Assembly (NCBI RefSeq): GCF_000953825.1
Contig: NZ_BBUL01000096.1
Span: 274,569 to 338,568 of the forward strand
Direction of reading: 5' to 3'
Source of the DNA: Cellvibrio sp. OA-2007
GTDB lineage: Bacteria; Pseudomonadota; Gammaproteobacteria; Pseudomonadales; Cellvibrionaceae
Length of the DNA: 64,000 nucleotides
Position numbers and translations under genes: made by a program. The notes below the pieces were generated by a model. The model was given only the letters and a program-made list of their open reading frames with translations, was not told where the DNA came from and did no database searches. Every line of letters begins with the position of its first letter. Within the stretch, counting starts at the first letter, position 1. Positions 42,482 through 51,432 of the stretch are shown in pieces.

Positions 42482-43225
42482 ATGAAAGACAGATTCAAAT
42501 CGTCACTGTCACAGATGCCGTCACTAAAGAACTTTCCAAACCTTGAGTTACGCTCACCCTATCACATGGCAGATTTCCAGCCGTTTTCGCTGGAATTGAT
42601 GAGTTACACCAATCAAATCAGAGCAATAGCCTTAACATTCTTCATAATGGGTGTTTTAGCGATTTGTAGCACCCTGAGCTTTGAAGCCTGGCAATTCAAT
42701 GCAGCAATTGTGCAAGAAAATGCCCTACTCGAATTGGCACAAGGTGGCTTTTTGCTGGTGGCCGCCGTAATTCAAGGCTGGCGCGCATTTAACGCCCATG
42801 ATTCAGGCCTAAAGCGCGATATTCGCATAGGCTTGGCATTGTTCGCCCTAGCGCTTTTTTTACGCGAAGTGGATATAGATAAACTGGGCAACGCCGCCGC
42901 GTGGGATATACTGGAAAAAACCCTACGCGTTATAGCCGTCTTAATGATTCTCGGCTTTGTACTGCATATGTCACGTCGCATCGGGCTGGTTATGCGCAAT
43001 TTAGGGCAAATATTGCTGTCACCCACAGTTGTGATGACACTGATTGCCTGTATTTTTTATGCCTGCGGCTGGCCGTTTGACCGGGAGTTATTCAGTATTG
43101 ATAAGGGTTTATCCCAATGGTTTGAAGAGACTCTCGAGCTAAACGCCTGTTTGCTATTATTTTTTGCAAGCCTGATGGGCAATATTAAAACCAATGTAGT
43201 TAAAATCCAGGCGCCGTCGTTTTAG
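42482..43225 (+). CDS. Polytopic membrane protein of unknown function
   Basis: 247 residues with about six hydrophobic segments (ALTFFIMGVLAICSTLSF, LELAQGGFLLVAAVIQG, IGLALFALALFLREVDID, IAVLMILGFVLHMS, MTLIACIFYACGWPF, ACLLLFFASLMGNI). It has an acidic ENALLEL and REVDID pair near membrane ends. I do not recognise the family. A GAGGAG site lies ten bases before the ATG. It is first behind the operator-covered promoter and is followed by the TetR gene, so it is probably the regulated target. Confidence 0.8.
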   Translation: MKDRFKSSLSQMPSLKNFPNLELRSPYHMADFQPFSLELMSYTNQIRAIALTFFIMGVLAICSTLSFEAWQFNAAIVQENALLELAQGGFLLVAAVIQGWRAFNAHDSGLKRDIRIGLALFALALFLREVDIDKLGNAAAWDILEKTLRVIAVLMILGFVLHMSRRIGLVMRNLGQILLSPTVVMTLIACIFYACGWPFDRELFSIDKGLSQWFEETLELNACLLLFFASLMGNIKTNVVKIQAPSF

Positions 43226-43324
43226 CGGCGCGCTGGCTGCATGAAGATACTTTTACTAAAGTGTTTCACTGGGATGTCATGAAAACCCATAACAATAAAA
43301 TGATTAATTACCCTAGAGACAATT

Positions 43325-43942
43325 ATGACAACTGAACGCAATGCCGAACAAACCCGCACTCGCATTCTGGAAGCCGCACGGGAAGAGATTTTCCAAAACG
43401 GCTATCAGGGTATGCGTATTGACTCCATTCTGCAAAAGACCAATTTGGCTAAAGGTGCTCTGTATCATTATTTTCCCAACAAATTAGCCTTGGGTTACGC
43501 AGTGGTCGATGAAGTATTAATGGGGCAGTTTCAAAGCGTGTGGGAAGAACTGTTTTTACAATCAAAAGACCCACTGACCACCCTGCAAAAAATGTTTTTA
43601 CGAAAAGCCGAGTCCTTTCAAAATGCCGTCGCCTTTAATGGCTGCCCGTTAAATAATCTGAATCAGGAAATGGCCGCAATCGATGCCGGCTTTCACCAGC
43701 GTCTGGAAAAAGTATTTGAAGGTGTACACATGACCATAGTACATTCGCTTGCCCAAGGGCAGACCGATGGCATAGTCAGACAAGATATAGACCCGGTAAA
43801 AATTTCGATGTTCATTTTTAGCAGCTATCAAGGCATTATGGGCGCAGCTAAATGCATGCAGGCGCCAGAATTACTGGGCGATTTATTTGGCACGCTGAAC
43901 GATTATATTGACACCTTGCGTGCAACGGAAAAAAAGCACTAG
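43325..43942 (+). CDS. TetR/AcrR-family transcriptional regulator
   Basis: 205 residues: N-terminal helix-turn-helix (RTRILEAAREEIFQNGYQGM, LAKGALYHYFPNKLALGYAVV) and a C-terminal ligand domain of the YxaF/LmrA-like type with a single Cys in NGCPLNNLNQEM. It is 99 bases after the membrane gene. The palindromes upstream of that gene are its likely operators, giving autoregulation if the two genes share the transcript. Confidence 0.92.
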   Translation: MTTERNAEQTRTRILEAAREEIFQNGYQGMRIDSILQKTNLAKGALYHYFPNKLALGYAVVDEVLMGQFQSVWEELFLQSKDPLTTLQKMFLRKAESFQNAVAFNGCPLNNLNQEMAAIDAGFHQRLEKVFEGVHMTIVHSLAQGQTDGIVRQDIDPVKISMFIFSSYQGIMGAAKCMQAPELLGDLFGTLNDYIDTLRATEKKH

Positions 43943-43954
43943 CAAAGCAAATGT

Positions 43955-43988
43955 ATTAAAAAGGGCATCACAAGAAGCCCTTTTTAAT
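43955..43988. terminator. Bidirectional terminator between tetR and fmdB
   Basis: Perfect arms ATTAAAAAGGGC/GCCCTTTTTAAT around a ten-base loop between convergent genes. Confidence 0.85.
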
Positions 43989-44010
43989 TGCGCGACAAAC
44001 CAATTTCAAC

Positions 44011-44379
44011 TCAATGACTAATCATCCATGGCCGCATTGATGGAAACATTTTGTTGCCACCAGCGGTGTACATTAAATTCGATTTCCGAATCGGTTTATC
44101 ACTACAGCCACAACCCTTACCGTGTTTATGCTCGCGGCGCGCCTGCTGTTCAGCGCGATATTCCGGCGTAGAAAATACCGGGGCATTCATCGCGGTTTCA
44201 TTACGCGCGTGCGCTGCACGATTTTCTTTTTTCATATCCAAAAACCCCGGCGCGATCATGATGACGCGCGGACAGAGCTTTGTGCAGGTTGGGCATGCAA
44301 TAGGTTTGCTGGAATCATCCATGGAGGCCAATTCGTAGAACAAACCATGATCTGCACACTTGTAGTCGTATACGGGCAT
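44011..44379 (-). CDS. fmdB: FmdB-family zinc-ribbon protein
   Basis: 122 residues with an N-terminal FmdB zinc ribbon: MPVYDYKCADHGLFYELAS then CPTCTKLCPRV. The C-terminal half is basic and has HKHGKGCGCSD, a possible second metal site. In Methylophilus, FmdB is encoded with formamidase and thought to be regulatory. It begins 11 bases after fmdA, so it is cotranscribed. Confidence 0.9.
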   Translation of the reverse strand: MPVYDYKCADHGLFYELASMDDSSKPIACPTCTKLCPRVIMIAPGFLDMKKENRAAHARNETAMNAPVFSTPEYRAEQQARREHKHGKGCGCSDKPIRKSNLMYTAGGNKMFPSMRPWMISH

Positions 44380-44390
44380 AGTTAATACTC

Positions 44391-45620
44391 CTATTTATCC
44401 TTCGACAGAGGCACATCCATTCCCGGCGATACTTTTTTGGTTGGTCCTTCTGCCGATGGGTTGATATCGAAATCAAAAATATCCGTGGGCAACCAGAGCG
44501 TCGCGCAGGCATTTGGTATATCTACCACACCCGAAATATGCCCCTGCACCGGCGCACAACCGAGAATGGAATACGCTTGGGCTTTTGAGTAACCAAATTT
44601 GGTCATGTAGTTAATCGCATTCAAACACGCCTGGCGATAAGCGACATGCACATCCAGATAATGTTGCTCGCCATATTCATCAACAGAGATACCCTCAAAG
44701 ATTAAGTAGTCGTCATATTTCGGTGCAATTGGGCTCGGCTTGAAGATCGGATTTTTAATCGCGTATTTCGCCATGCCGTCTTTGATTAAACTCACCCGCA
44801 AATGAATCCAACCGGCCATTTCAATCGCACCGCAAAACGTGATCTCGCCATCGCCTTGACTAAAATGCAAATCGCCGACAGATAAGCCGCCGCCTTTTAC
44901 ATATACAGGGAAATAAATTTTGGAACCGCGCGATAAATCTTTAATATCGCAGTTACCGCCATGCTCACGCGGCGGAACGGTGCGCGCACCTTCTGCAGCG
45001 GCAATTTTTGCAGCATCGGGAGCCATCTTGCCCATATGGGCTGTATCGGCATAAGGCAGGGTGGCGAGTGCAGGAACGCGATCAGGCTCAGTTTCGTATA
45101 ACTCCTTTTCACGCTTATTCCACTCCAACAGCATTTCCTTAGAGGGTAAACAACCAATCAAACCAGGGTGCACCAAACCAGCGAACTCAACATTGGGAAT
45201 ATGACGGGATTTAGTGAACATACCGTTGATATCCCAAATCGATTTTTGCGCTTCGGGAAAATGCTCTGTTAAAAAACCACCGCCATTTTGTTTGGAGAAA
45301 AAGCCGTTGAAGCCCCAGAGACTTTCTTGAAAGGCGCCAATATCAAGAATATCGACCACCAATAAATCGCCCGGCTCTGCCCCTTCCACACCCACGGGGC
45401 CAGACAGAAAGTGCACTTGCGATAAATCCACATCGCGCACGTCATCGGCACAGTCGTCATTTTTAATTTGGCCGCCAGTCCAATCGTAGCATTCAATAAT
45501 AAAATCTTCGCCAGGCTTCACGGTTTTCACCATGGGGATATCCGGATGCCAGCGGTTGTGAATCATTTCATTTTCATAGGGCGATTTAGTTAAATCTATT
45601 TTGATAATCGTTTCAGCCAT
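44391..45620 (-). CDS. fmdA: Formamidase (acetamidase/formamidase family)
   Basis: Hydrolyses formamide to formate and ammonia, with some activity on other short amides. 409 residues, standard length. Family landmarks: MIHNRWHPDIPMVKTVKPGE, DLLVVDILDIGA, GGNCDIKDLSRGSKIYFPVY, VGDLHFSQGDGEITFCGAIE and YSILGCAPVQGHISGVVDIPN. Start ATG 45620 follows AGGAG by nine bases, and an in-frame ATG at 45656 is rejected. The upstream region shares a two-part motif with urtA. Confidence 0.96.
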   Translation of the reverse strand: MAETIIKIDLTKSPYENEMIHNRWHPDIPMVKTVKPGEDFIIECYDWTGGQIKNDDCADDVRDVDLSQVHFLSGPVGVEGAEPGDLLVVDILDIGAFQESLWGFNGFFSKQNGGGFLTEHFPEAQKSIWDINGMFTKSRHIPNVEFAGLVHPGLIGCLPSKEMLLEWNKREKELYETEPDRVPALATLPYADTAHMGKMAPDAAKIAAAEGARTVPPREHGGNCDIKDLSRGSKIYFPVYVKGGGLSVGDLHFSQGDGEITFCGAIEMAGWIHLRVSLIKDGMAKYAIKNPIFKPSPIAPKYDDYLIFEGISVDEYGEQHYLDVHVAYRQACLNAINYMTKFGYSKAQAYSILGCAPVQGHISGVVDIPNACATLWLPTDIFDFDINPSAEGPTKKVSPGMDVPLSKDK

Positions 45621-45692
45621 GGTACTGACTCCTGCTGTGGTTGGACAAATTGTCACGGAACAGGATCAGTATCTGGCGTGAACCGATAATTC

Positions 45693-45737
45693 ACCATACG
45701 ACAAATAGCGCGCAGAACTACGTCATTTAACGTATGG
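45693..45737. promoter_or_regulatory. Shared regulatory motif pair upstream of fmdA
   Basis: Plus-strand ACCATACGACAAAT (45693-45706) and ACTACGTCATTTAACGTATGG (45717-45737). Both elements recur upstream of urtA with the same 24-base offset. The core CGTCA-TT-TAACG is a near-palindrome. It lies 73 bases before the fmdA ATG and also in front of the divergent small exported protein gene. Confidence 0.7.
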
Positions 45738-45862
45738 AAAATACAGATTGTGCAAAAACTATGACACTGGTCATGCCGTTAGAACCAACACCAAAAGCTT
45801 GCGTCTTATGGATAACTGAATGCATCCATCAACCGAGACCAGCAAGTAAAAAGAGGTAACTA

Positions 45863-46183
45863 ATGAAAACATTAATTAAAGCGGCGCAATGCTTAGGAAT
45901 AGTTGGCGTTTTGTTTCATTCATTTGCACTGCCAGTTTATGCAGCGGAGCAACAACGTCCATCGCGTGATGAGCAACATGCAGGGCCACCGCAACAAGCC
46001 CTGCTCGCCTGCAAAGGCTTAAACGCAAATGACGCTTGTACATTTGCGGGGCGCAATGATGAATTAATCAACGGCGTATGCAGCACACCACCACGCCAAA
46101 CCGATGACGCGACACTTGCGTGCAAACCCGACAACATGCCTGAACCGCGCGATAGAAAACCGCCGGAAGATCGCCAGGATTAA
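45863..46183 (+). CDS. Small exported four-cysteine protein
   Basis: 106 residues. A signal peptide (cleavage after VYAA) leads to a mature protein with exactly four cysteines in ACKGLNANDACTF, NGVC and LACKP, suggesting two disulfides, and a Pro/Arg/Asp-rich tail. Proteins with a similar CxGLxxxDAC pattern exist in proteobacteria, but I know no function. An AGAGG site lies upstream. It is divergent from fmdA and shares the intergenic motif region. Confidence 0.75.
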   Translation: MKTLIKAAQCLGIVGVLFHSFALPVYAAEQQRPSRDEQHAGPPQQALLACKGLNANDACTFAGRNDELINGVCSTPPRQTDDATLACKPDNMPEPRDRKPPEDRQD

Positions 46184-46191
46184 TCTGCAAT

Positions 46192-46231
46192 AAAAAAAAC
46201 CAGCGATCGCCCGAGACATGGCGAAAGCTGG
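46192..46231 (-). terminator. Terminator of the urt transporter operon
   Basis: On the minus strand, CCAGC-TTT-CGCC ... GGCG-ATC-GCTGG followed by eight T, 38 bases past the urtE stop. Confidence 0.7.
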
Positions 46232-46268
46232 CTGAAGTTAAACTGTTTATCTACACCACATTAAAAAA

Positions 46269-46958
46269 TCACACCGACAAATAAGATGCCACCTTGGCTT
46301 CATTAATTGTCGCGCGCAATTCTTCATGCACAATTTCACCTTTTTCGATGACTAAAATCCGGTCGGCTATATCCAGCGCAAAACTCAATACTTGTTCCGA
46401 TACCACAATCGATAAGCCGCGCTGATCGCGAATCATTTTTAGCGTTCGACCTATTTCGCGAATGATGGACGGCTGTATGCCTTCAGTGGGCTCATCGAGA
46501 AACAACATTTTCGGATCGCTCGCCAAAGCGCGCGCAATCGCCAATTGCTGCTGCTGCCCGCCCGATAAATTGCCGCCGCGCCGATTGCGCATTTCCAGCA
46601 ACACAGGAAACATATCGTAAAGCTCTTTAGGTACACTGCGGCGCTTGGTGGTGGTCAACCCGGTTTCAATATTTTCTTTCACCGTCATACTGGAAAAAAT
46701 CATTCGCCCCTGCGGCACAAAACCAAAACCACTCGCTACGCGCTGATGGCTTTTCATATGGCTGACCTCTGCTCCCTCTAATTTCACACTGCCGCCCGAA
46801 CTGGGAATTACGCCCATTAAGGATTTCATCAGGGTCGTTTTACCCATGCCATTGCGCCCCATAACGGCGACAATTTCACACGGTTTTATTTCAAAATTTA
46901 ATCCGTGTAACACTTCACTCTGGCCATAACTGACGCGGTAATCTGATACAGACAACAT
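46269..46958 (-). CDS. urtE: Urea/short-chain amide ABC transporter ATPase UrtE
   Basis: LivF-like ATPase of 229 residues: Walker A GRNGMGKTTLMKSL, signature LSGGQQQQLAIARAL, Walker B MLFLDEPTEGIQP. Together with UrtD it powers uptake. The phrase EGIQPSII is typical of UrtE. It is 49 bases after urtD and last in the operon. Confidence 0.93.
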   Translation of the reverse strand: MLSVSDYRVSYGQSEVLHGLNFEIKPCEIVAVMGRNGMGKTTLMKSLMGVIPSSGGSVKLEGAEVSHMKSHQRVASGFGFVPQGRMIFSSMTVKENIETGLTTTKRRSVPKELYDMFPVLLEMRNRRGGNLSGGQQQQLAIARALASDPKMLFLDEPTEGIQPSIIREIGRTLKMIRDQRGLSIVVSEQVLSFALDIADRILVIEKGEIVHEELRATINEAKVASYLSV

Positions 46959-47007
46959 AACTTTTTCTCCGGGCTGTTACTCGTACTATTAGGGGTGTAA
47001 GACCCTG

Positions 47008-47757
47008 TTAATGGCCAAGGTAAACTTCAATCACTTTTGGATTGGTTTTAACCTTATCCACGGAGCCTTCGGCGAGAATTTTTCCCTGATGTAACACAGT
47101 CACTTTGTCGGCGATTTGTGCAACAAATTGCATATCATGTTCGATTACAATCACCGAGCGATCTTTGATAATGCTGCGCAGCAATTCTGCAGTTTGTTGC
47201 CGCTCGCCTACGGACATGCCCGCCACCGGCTCATCAAGCATCAGCAGATCAGGGTCTTGCATCAGCAACATGCCAATCTCCAGCCACTGTTTTTGCCCGT
47301 GACTGAGCAGTTCCGCTTGTTTATCCAACTGATCGCCAAGAAAAATCATATCGGCAACTTCATGAACCTTATTAATCACCTCTTCATCGCGTTTGAATAC
47401 CAAGGCACCAAATACTGAGCGACCGCGCGGAAATGAAATCTCCAAATTTTCAAACACACTTAAATCGCCATAAATGGATGGGGTTTGAAACTTGCGCCCG
47501 ACACCCGCTTTCACTATGTCGTGCTCTTTCATTTTGGTGAGTTCTTTATTGCGAAACTTGATTGAGCCTTCGGTGGCTTTGGTGCGGCCGCAAATTAAAT
47601 CCAGTACCGTAGTTTTACCGGCACCATTGGGGCCGATAATCACGCGGATCTCATTTTCATCCACATAAAAACTCAAATCATTCACTGCTTTAAAACCATC
47701 AAATGAAACGGTGAGACCTTCCACCGCCAATACAAAGTCTGTATTACTGGGGCTCAT
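47008..47757 (-). CDS. urtD: Urea/short-chain amide ABC transporter ATPase UrtD
   Basis: LivG-like ATPase of 249 residues: Walker [50 protein letters not shown] with the UrtD-type signature LSHGQKQWLEIG. It overlaps urtC by 14 bases. Confidence 0.94.
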   Translation of the reverse strand: MSPSNTDFVLAVEGLTVSFDGFKAVNDLSFYVDENEIRVIIGPNGAGKTTVLDLICGRTKATEGSIKFRNKELTKMKEHDIVKAGVGRKFQTPSIYGDLSVFENLEISFPRGRSVFGALVFKRDEEVINKVHEVADMIFLGDQLDKQAELLSHGQKQWLEIGMLLMQDPDLLMLDEPVAGMSVGERQQTAELLRSIIKDRSVIVIEHDMQFVAQIADKVTVLHQGKILAEGSVDKVKTNPKVIEVYLGH

Positions 47758-48964
47758 GGAGTGCTCCTTGTGGCAGCGAGGTTGATTCGGTTTTGGTTAC
47801 TGGTTTTGTCGCCGGTGTGATAGGCGGAGCAGAATTGTCCGTTGTGTTTTTGCTAAATAGTTTGGCAAAAAAAGCATCCACTTTAGGCGCGGCATAGGTG
47901 TTGTACAAACCCGCCAAACCATTGGGGAATGCCATTACCACCGCGATAAACAAACCGCCCATGGCAAACAACCAAAGCTCCGGAAAACTTTCCGAGAAAG
48001 ATGTTTTAGCAAAGTTCACCACCAAAGCACCGTACACTGCGCCAATGATGGACAAACGCCCGCCCACTGCGCAGAAAATTACCATTTCAATCGAGGGCAC
48101 AATGCCAACCAGCGTGGGCGACATAAAACCCACTTGCAAAGTAAACATCGCACCGCCTATCGCCGCGAAGATGGCACCGATACAGAACACAAATATTTTA
48201 AAGTTGGAAACGTCATAACCCGAAAAGCGCACGCGATCTTCTTTATCGCGCATTGCCACCAGCAAACGACCCAATTTACTTTTGCGAATAAACTGCGCGA
48301 TCAGCAAACACACAAACAACATAAATACACACAAAAAGTAAAAAATGTATTTGGCGTTGTCGGTGCGAATATCCCAGCCGTGCAGTGTGCGCAAATCTGT
48401 CATGCCATTTACACCACCGGTATAACCCTGCTGACCGATAATTAAAATCGTCAGGATCGCTGCAATCGCCTGGGTAATAATCGCAAAATAAACCCCACCC
48501 ACACGCCGTTTAAACATGGCCACACCCACTATGTACGCAATAATCGTGGGCACAATAATGAGTGCGATCAAGGTGAAGGTGAAACTGTAAAAGGGCTGCC
48601 AGAAAAACGGCAATTCGGTGATTTGATTCCAATCCATAAAATCGGGAATGCCGGGGGTGGATTGAATTTTAGTACTTTCAGGATCAGACGCTTCCAGCTT
48701 GAGAAACATCGCCATGATGTAACCACCCAAACCAAAAAATACGCCCTGCCCCAAACTTAAAATTCCACCATAACCCCAACACAACACCAAACCCACTGCG
48801 ACAAACGCATAGGTTAAATATTTACCGACCAAATTGAGGCGAAAAATATCCAGCGAAAGTGGCAGTACAACAACAAGAATTAACGCGAGCACCAAAAATC
48901 CGTACAACTCTTTTTTGGGTAGGAGCGATGCCATACCCGCTTTTGATTTCAGCAAAAGGGACAT
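47744..48964 (-). CDS. urtC: Urea/short-chain amide ABC transporter permease UrtC
   Basis: LivM-like permease, 406 residues, about ten hydrophobic segments with the family block CWGYGGILSLGQGVFFGLGGY and the C-terminal VGGRLSIIGAVYGALVV. A ~40-residue Ser/Thr/Pro-rich cytoplasmic tail follows the last helix. It lies 16 bases after urtB. Confidence 0.94.
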   Translation of the reverse strand: MSLLLKSKAGMASLLPKKELYGFLVLALILVVVLPLSLDIFRLNLVGKYLTYAFVAVGLVLCWGYGGILSLGQGVFFGLGGYIMAMFLKLEASDPESTKIQSTPGIPDFMDWNQITELPFFWQPFYSFTFTLIALIIVPTIIAYIVGVAMFKRRVGGVYFAIITQAIAAILTILIIGQQGYTGGVNGMTDLRTLHGWDIRTDNAKYIFYFLCVFMLFVCLLIAQFIRKSKLGRLLVAMRDKEDRVRFSGYDVSNFKIFVFCIGAIFAAIGGAMFTLQVGFMSPTLVGIVPSIEMVIFCAVGGRLSIIGAVYGALVVNFAKTSFSESFPELWLFAMGGLFIAVVMAFPNGLAGLYNTYAAPKVDAFFAKLFSKNTTDNSAPPITPATKPVTKTESTSLPQGALHEPQ

Positions 48965-48979
48965 AATGAGTGACTCCTC

Positions 48980-49906
48980 TTAACGGCGCACTTTGAGCGT
49001 GAACAAACCTTGCGGACGCAACATCAGAATCAACACCACAAACAACAGTGTTAATACTTTTGACATAGAACCACTCATAAAAAATTCCATCGTCGATTGC
49101 GCTTGCGAAATACTAAATGCCGACGCGATAGTGCCGATCAAACTCGATGCACCACCAAACACGACAACCAAAAATGTATCCACAATATAAAGTTGGCCAG
49201 AGGTCGGGCCAGTCGAACCAATCATGGTAAACGCACTACCCGCAACACCAGCAATACCGCAGCCCAAAGCAAATGTCACGCGATCTACCTTGCCGGTATT
49301 AATGCCAACTGCACCGGCCATAGGACGATTTTGCACTACAGCGCGAACCTGTATTCCCCAGCGAGAGCGATACATTAACAATGCAACCGCGAGTGAAATA
49401 CCCAGCGCAAGGCACATCACAAATAATCCATTAATCGGTAATTCAATCGTTTCAGTAAGTTGATAGGAGCCCATTAACCAATCCGGTAATGTCACACCCA
49501 CTTCACGCGGACCAAACACAGTGCGATAGGTTTGTTGCAAAATTAAACTTAAACCCCAGGTTGCCAATAAGGTATCCAATGGCCGGTGATAAAGATGCCG
49601 GATCATCGCCCATTCAACGAATGCGCCCAATGCTCCAGCCACAAGAAACGCGAGAATCATGGCAAGAATAAAATAGATACTAAATAAATCAGGAAGGTAA
49701 GTAGAAAAAACATTGGATGTTAAATAAGTAACATAGGCACCGAGAATCATAAATTCGCCGTGCGCCATATTGATCACGCCCATCTGGCCAAAAATAATAG
49801 CCAGCCCCAAGGCCATAAGCACAAATACCGAAAACAAAATCAATCCTGCTACACCTTGCATGGCAAAGATTGATAACAACTCCGAGGTACTGTATTCAGC
49901 AAACAT
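48980..49906 (-). CDS. urtB: Urea/short-chain amide ABC transporter permease UrtB
   Basis: LivH-like permease, 308 residues (ALGLAIIFGQMGVINMAHGE, the typical Q-GVINMAHGE box, and VVFGGASSLIGT). It is shorter than many UrtB proteins, which carry a long N-terminal periplasmic domain, so this is the compact form. Separated from urtA by 91 bases containing a strong hairpin. Confidence 0.93.
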   Translation of the reverse strand: MFAEYSTSELLSIFAMQGVAGLILFSVFVLMALGLAIIFGQMGVINMAHGEFMILGAYVTYLTSNVFSTYLPDLFSIYFILAMILAFLVAGALGAFVEWAMIRHLYHRPLDTLLATWGLSLILQQTYRTVFGPREVGVTLPDWLMGSYQLTETIELPINGLFVMCLALGISLAVALLMYRSRWGIQVRAVVQNRPMAGAVGINTGKVDRVTFALGCGIAGVAGSAFTMIGSTGPTSGQLYIVDTFLVVVFGGASSLIGTIASAFSISQAQSTMEFFMSGSMSKVLTLLFVVLILMLRPQGLFTLKVRR

Positions 49907-49958
49907 GGCTGTATCCTCATCATCTCGTTTAAAAAATTAGACCAGTTACATTTTTTAC

Positions 49959-49993
49959 AAAGTAATCACCAGCCAGCGGCTGGTGATTACTTT
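49959..49993 (-). terminator. Hairpin between urtA and urtB, likely partial terminator
   Basis: Perfect 16-base arms (AAAGTAATCACCAGCC/GGCTGGTGATTACTTT) around a three-base loop, five bases past the urtA stop. Because urtBCDE follow with no evident promoter, it probably lets only part of transcription through or stabilises the urtA message, giving an excess of binding protein. Confidence 0.7.
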
Positions 49994-49997
49994 TTTG

Positions 49998-51260
49998 TTA
50001 TTGATAACCTTTAGGGAATGGATCTGGCTCGATCAGCTCTTTAGTTTCAAACACTACATCGTATTGACCATCAGCACGGGCATGACCTACGCGGGTTTTG
50101 GACCAGAGGTGATGATTCGGGTGAACTTTCACATAACCTTCAGGCGCAGTGGTCAACTCAATACCGGGCGATGCAGCGCGCACTTTATCAATATCAAATG
50201 AACCCGCTTTTTCCACTGCCGCTTTCCACAACCAAGGGCCAAGGTAAGCAGCTTGGGTTACATCGCCGATTACAATGTCTTTGCCGTACATAGCTTTAAA
50301 ATCAGCCACAAACTTTTTGTTGTTTTCGTTCGGCAAGCTTTGGAAATACTTCATCGCCGCATAAGCACCCACCATATTTTCACCACCGATACCGAGAATT
50401 TCATCTTCAGTTACCGAGATGGTCAACACCAGTGGTTTCTCTTTAGTCATATCAATACCCGCTGCTTTTAATTGTTTGTAGAACGCAACGTTAGAGCCGC
50501 CCACTACAATCGCATAAATAACATCAGGTTTATTCAGTTTGATTTTGTTAATCACCGAGTTAAATTGGGTATGACCGAGTGGATAATATTCTTCACCCAC
50601 CACTTTCAAACCTAATTTTTCAATATGTTTACGCGCAATTTTGTTCGAGGTGCGCGGCCAAATATAATCTGAACCGAGCAAGTAAAATGATTTTGCACCT
50701 TTGGTTTTGGTTACCCAGTCAATGCCCGCAATAATTTGTTGCGTCGCTTCCTGACCGGTGTAAATCACGTTAGGTGATTGCTCCAAACCTTCATAAAAGG
50801 TGGGGTAGTAGAGCATGCCGTTGTATTGTTCAAAAATCGGCAATACGGCTTTGCGCGATGCAGAAGTCCAGCAACCGAATACCGCAGCGACCTTATCGTT
50901 CACCAATAATTTTTTAGATTTCTCCGCAAAGGTTGGCCAGTCACTCGCACCATCCTCTTGGATATATTCAATTTTGCGCCCAAGCACACCGCCCATGGCA
51001 TTGATCTGTTCAATCGCCATTTTTTCTGCTTGCACAGAACCGGTTTCACTGATCGACATAGTGCCCGTCACCGAGTGAAGAATACCGACCTTAACCGTCG
51101 TATCTGTCACTGCAAGGCCAGTGGTATTCACATCAGCAGCATGGACGGTACCAAATGCCAGTGATGCAGCGAGTGTTAGCAAACATTTTTTCCAGGTTTT
51201 CATTCCCACCCTTTGTTTTTGGAGCGGTGTCTGGAGGGTAGATAGCATGGTCTTGTTCAT
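49998..51260 (-). CDS. urtA: Urea/short-chain amide ABC transporter substrate-binding protein UrtA
   Basis: Periplasmic type 1 binding protein of 420 residues. A long n-region precedes the hydrophobic signal core (CLLTLAASLAFGTVHAA). The mature part matches the UrtA/FmdD type: VGILHSVTGTMSISE, LLGSDYIWPRTSNKI, HLWSKTRVGHARADGQYDVV. ATG 51260 has GAGGA seven bases upstream, which decides the start over an inner ATG at 51203. UrtA and amide-binding FmdD are closely related. The neighbouring formamidase and the lack of urease here favour amides as a substrate. Confidence 0.94.
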   Translation of the reverse strand: MNKTMLSTLQTPLQKQRVGMKTWKKCLLTLAASLAFGTVHAADVNTTGLAVTDTTVKVGILHSVTGTMSISETGSVQAEKMAIEQINAMGGVLGRKIEYIQEDGASDWPTFAEKSKKLLVNDKVAAVFGCWTSASRKAVLPIFEQYNGMLYYPTFYEGLEQSPNVIYTGQEATQQIIAGIDWVTKTKGAKSFYLLGSDYIWPRTSNKIARKHIEKLGLKVVGEEYYPLGHTQFNSVINKIKLNKPDVIYAIVVGGSNVAFYKQLKAAGIDMTKEKPLVLTISVTEDEILGIGGENMVGAYAAMKYFQSLPNENNKKFVADFKAMYGKDIVIGDVTQAAYLGPWLWKAAVEKAGSFDIDKVRAASPGIELTTAPEGYVKVHPNHHLWSKTRVGHARADGQYDVVFETKELIEPDPFPKGYQ

Positions 51261-51432
51261 GGTCGTTCCTCAGGTAATTAAAAATTGTTTGGGTTGTACA
51301 CAAGCTGTAATAGGGATTTGCAGATTGTTACCACTGAGTTTTTGTCCTTACTAAGACGTTGATTGTCGAGAAGAAACTTTGAAGCTGAAGCTTTCTCTAC
51401 GGTTCACAATTTAAACGCGACCAGCAGTGAGA

